From contig JASJAR010000007.1 of NCBI GenBank assembly GCA_030066905.1, forward strand, positions 115,515 through 179,514: a DNA stretch of 64,000 nt, read 5' to 3'. The notes beneath the pieces are model-generated. The model worked only from the letters and a program-made list of their open reading frames with translations. It had not been told where the DNA came from and ran no database searches. A program made the position numbers and the translations under genes. Shown here piece after piece: positions 62,553 to 64,000 of this stretch. The stretch comes from Paracoccaceae bacterium (GTDB taxonomy: Bacteria; Pseudomonadota; Alphaproteobacteria; Rhodobacterales; Rhodobacteraceae). Each line of letters begins with the position of its first letter. Positions within the stretch are counted from its first letter, which is position 1.

Positions 62553-63884
62553 TCAGTCTTCCTCGATCGCCTCGACGGCCTTCTGAAGCTCGTCCTTCGT
62601 GACCTTCTTCTCGGTCACCTTGGCAAGCTCAAAGATGAAGTCGACGACCATGTCCTCGAAGATCGGTGCCTGGATCTGCTGGCGCATCTGCGGGTTTTTC
62701 TGCACGAACTCGAAGAATTCCCGTTCCTGGCCGGGAAACTGGCGGGCCCGGGTCATCACCGCCTGGGTCATCTCGGCGTCGGACACCTCGATCTCGTTCT
62801 TGCGGCCGATCTCGGCGAGAAAGAGCCCGAGCCGCACCCGCCGGTTGGCCAGGGTCATATGCTCCTCGGTCGTCTCGATTTCGGGGTGGTCGTGGCCTTC
62901 GACGTCGGGGTTGTCGTCATGCCAGAGCTGGTGGGCGATCTGTTTCGCCTCCGCCTCGACAAGGCTCGGCGGCAGTTCGAACGCCACCGTCTCGTCGAGC
63001 GCGTCAAGCAGCTTGCGCTTCATCACCGCGCGGCTCGCCTGGCCGTATTCGGCGCCGAGGCGCTCGCCGATCTGACCCTTCAGCGCGGCAAGGTCCTCGG
63101 CCCCGTAGCGCTTGGCCAGCTCGTCGTCGATGGTCGCCGGCGCGGGCGCTTTCACGGCCTTCACCGTGCATGCAAAGACCGCCTCCTTGCCCGCAAGATG
63201 CTCCGCACCGTAATCCTCGGGGAAGGTGACAGTGACCTCCTTCTCCTCGCCGGCCTTCGCCCCGACGAGCTGATCCTCGAAGCCGGGGATGAAGGAATTC
63301 GACCCTAGAACAAGGGGATAGTCCTCCGCCGAGCCGCCCTCGAAGACCTCGCCGTCGACCGAACCCTCGAAGTCGATCACCACCTGATCGCCGTCCTTGG
63401 CCTTCGAGCCCTTCTTGCGGTCTTCGAAATTCTGCGCGCTCTCGGCAAGGCTCGCCAGCGCCTCGTCCACCTCGCTGTCGGCCGGCGCGGCGACGGGCTT
63501 TTCGAGCTTGATCTTGGAGAAGTCGATCTCGGGCACCTCCGGCAGCGCCTCGTAGGACATCTCGACCTCGACGTCGTCGCCCTCCTTCCAGTCCTCGTTG
63601 GTCATCTTGACCTCGGGCTGGACGGCCGGGCGGTCGCCGCTCTCCTCGAAATGGGACGACATGGCCGCGTCGATCGTCTCTTGCATCGCCTCGCCGAGAA
63701 GCCGCTGGCCGAACTGCTTTTTCAGAAGCGCCATCGGCACCTTGCCCTTCCGGAAACCCTTCATCTGGATTTCCGGGGCGGCCTCGGCGAGCTTCTCATT
63801 CACTTTCGCATCAAGGTCTTCTGCCGCGATCTTGATCTGATAGCCGCGCTTCAGACCGTCGTTGAGGGTCTCGGTAACCTGCAT
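62553..63884 (-). CDS. tig: Trigger factor (ribosome-bound chaperone)
   Basis: Trigger factor binds the ribosome exit tunnel at L23 and helps nascent chains fold. The 443-residue protein has the ribosome-binding signature [17 protein letters not shown] near residue 43, an FKBP-type PPIase domain at about 165-245 ([20 protein letters not shown]), and a helical C-terminal arm. ATG 63884 follows AGGA. A further 30 codons upstream are not family sequence. The 116 nt beyond it to the window end show no gene. Confidence 0.97.
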   Translation of the reverse strand: MQVTETLNDGLKRGYQIKIAAEDLDAKVNEKLAEAAPEIQMKGFRKGKVPMALLKKQFGQRLLGEAMQETIDAAMSSHFEESGDRPAVQPEVKMTNEDWKEGDDVEVEMSYEALPEVPEIDFSKIKLEKPVAAPADSEVDEALASLAESAQNFEDRKKGSKAKDGDQVVIDFEGSVDGEVFEGGSAEDYPLVLGSNSFIPGFEDQLVGAKAGEEKEVTVTFPEDYGAEHLAGKEAVFACTVKAVKAPAPATIDDELAKRYGAEDLAALKGQIGERLGAEYGQASRAVMKRKLLDALDETVAFELPPSLVEAEAKQIAHQLWHDDNPDVEGHDHPEIETTEEHMTLANRRVRLGLFLAEIGRKNEIEVSDAEMTQAVMTRARQFPGQEREFFEFVQKNPQMRQQIQAPIFEDMVVDFIFELAKVTEKKVTKDELQKAVEAIEED

Positions 63885-64000
63885 GGGACATCCTGTGTGA
63901 GTGCAGCCGGGGCCGGTGCCCGCCGGGCCTGTCGAAATTTGCTGCGTTCTAAGGAAGCCCCGGCAGGGGCGCAAGTCGGAAACCGGGCGGCGCGGTCGCG

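Overview
The window looks like a chromosomal segment of a Rhodobacteraceae (Rhodobacterales, Alphaproteobacteria) genome. It is GC-rich and densely coded. It carries a complete gene-transfer-agent (GTA) structural cluster of the Rhodobacter capsulatus type, a Fur/Mur-type regulator, a pyruvate dehydrogenase whose E1-beta has its own lipoyl domain, and three copies of the hairpin-plus-T-run repeat common in this family. No rRNA, tRNA, CRISPR array, integrase or transposase was found.

Layout. 1-7.9 kb: a sugar-acid catabolic locus on the minus strand (GntR regulator, enolase-superfamily dehydratase, one-ATPase sugar ABC importer, SDR, mutarotase-like protein, mannonate dehydratase cut by the window edge), with a divergent SMP-30 lactonase. 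7.9-8.8 kb: a gene-poor stretch holding a palindrome and a ~150-bp repeat whose second copy is at 61.1 kb. 8.8-15.2 kb: DUF4167 protein, prmC, prfA, DUF1499 protein, agmatinase, mazG, nucleoside hydrolase, acetyltransferase. 15.3-25 kb: selO, fur, EamA transporter, PfpI-like protein, eno, acetyltransferase, cupin, anmK, tyrS, DUF3179 protein. 25-31.6 kb: FkbM methyltransferase, two cyclophilins, pgk, class I aldolase, AidB-like dehydrogenase, ftsB. 31.6-32.3 kb: an AT-richer pocket with one small gene. 32.3-36.3 kb: pdhA-pdhB-small gene-pdhC. 36.3-37.2 kb: a possibly frameshifted potassium-channel gene and, antisense to its end, a 34-codon membrane-protein gene with its own promoter, Shine-Dalgarno (SD) site and terminator. 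37.2-38.7 kb: cysE, a DksA-like gene and a small conserved gene.

38.7-53.1 kb: the GTA cluster on the minus strand in the order g1 (TerS), g2 (TerL), portal, protease, capsid, g6-g9 head-tail and tail-tube proteins, g10/g10.1 chaperones, g11 tape measure, g12-g15 baseplate, then a DUF2793 protein. Most junctions overlap by 1-4 nt. A sigma70-like promoter and an upstream inverted repeat lie in the AT-rich gap before g1. 53.1-58.8 kb: mltG and the fatty-acid cluster fabF, acpP, fabG, fabD, plus a PilZ protein. 59.5-61 kb: the rpsF-rpsR-rplI operon with a promoter, a structured leader and a terminator. 61-64 kb: the second repeat copy, a family 2-like glycosyltransferase and tig.

Together eno, pgk, aldolase and pdh supply much of lower glycolysis and acetyl-CoA formation, and the fab genes use that acetyl-CoA. 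The GTA cluster encodes a headful-packaging, phage-like DNA-transfer particle without replication, integration or lysis genes. The least explained items are the small membrane-protein transcription unit at 36.95-37.16 kb, the g1 promoter with its inverted repeat, and the rpsF leader.
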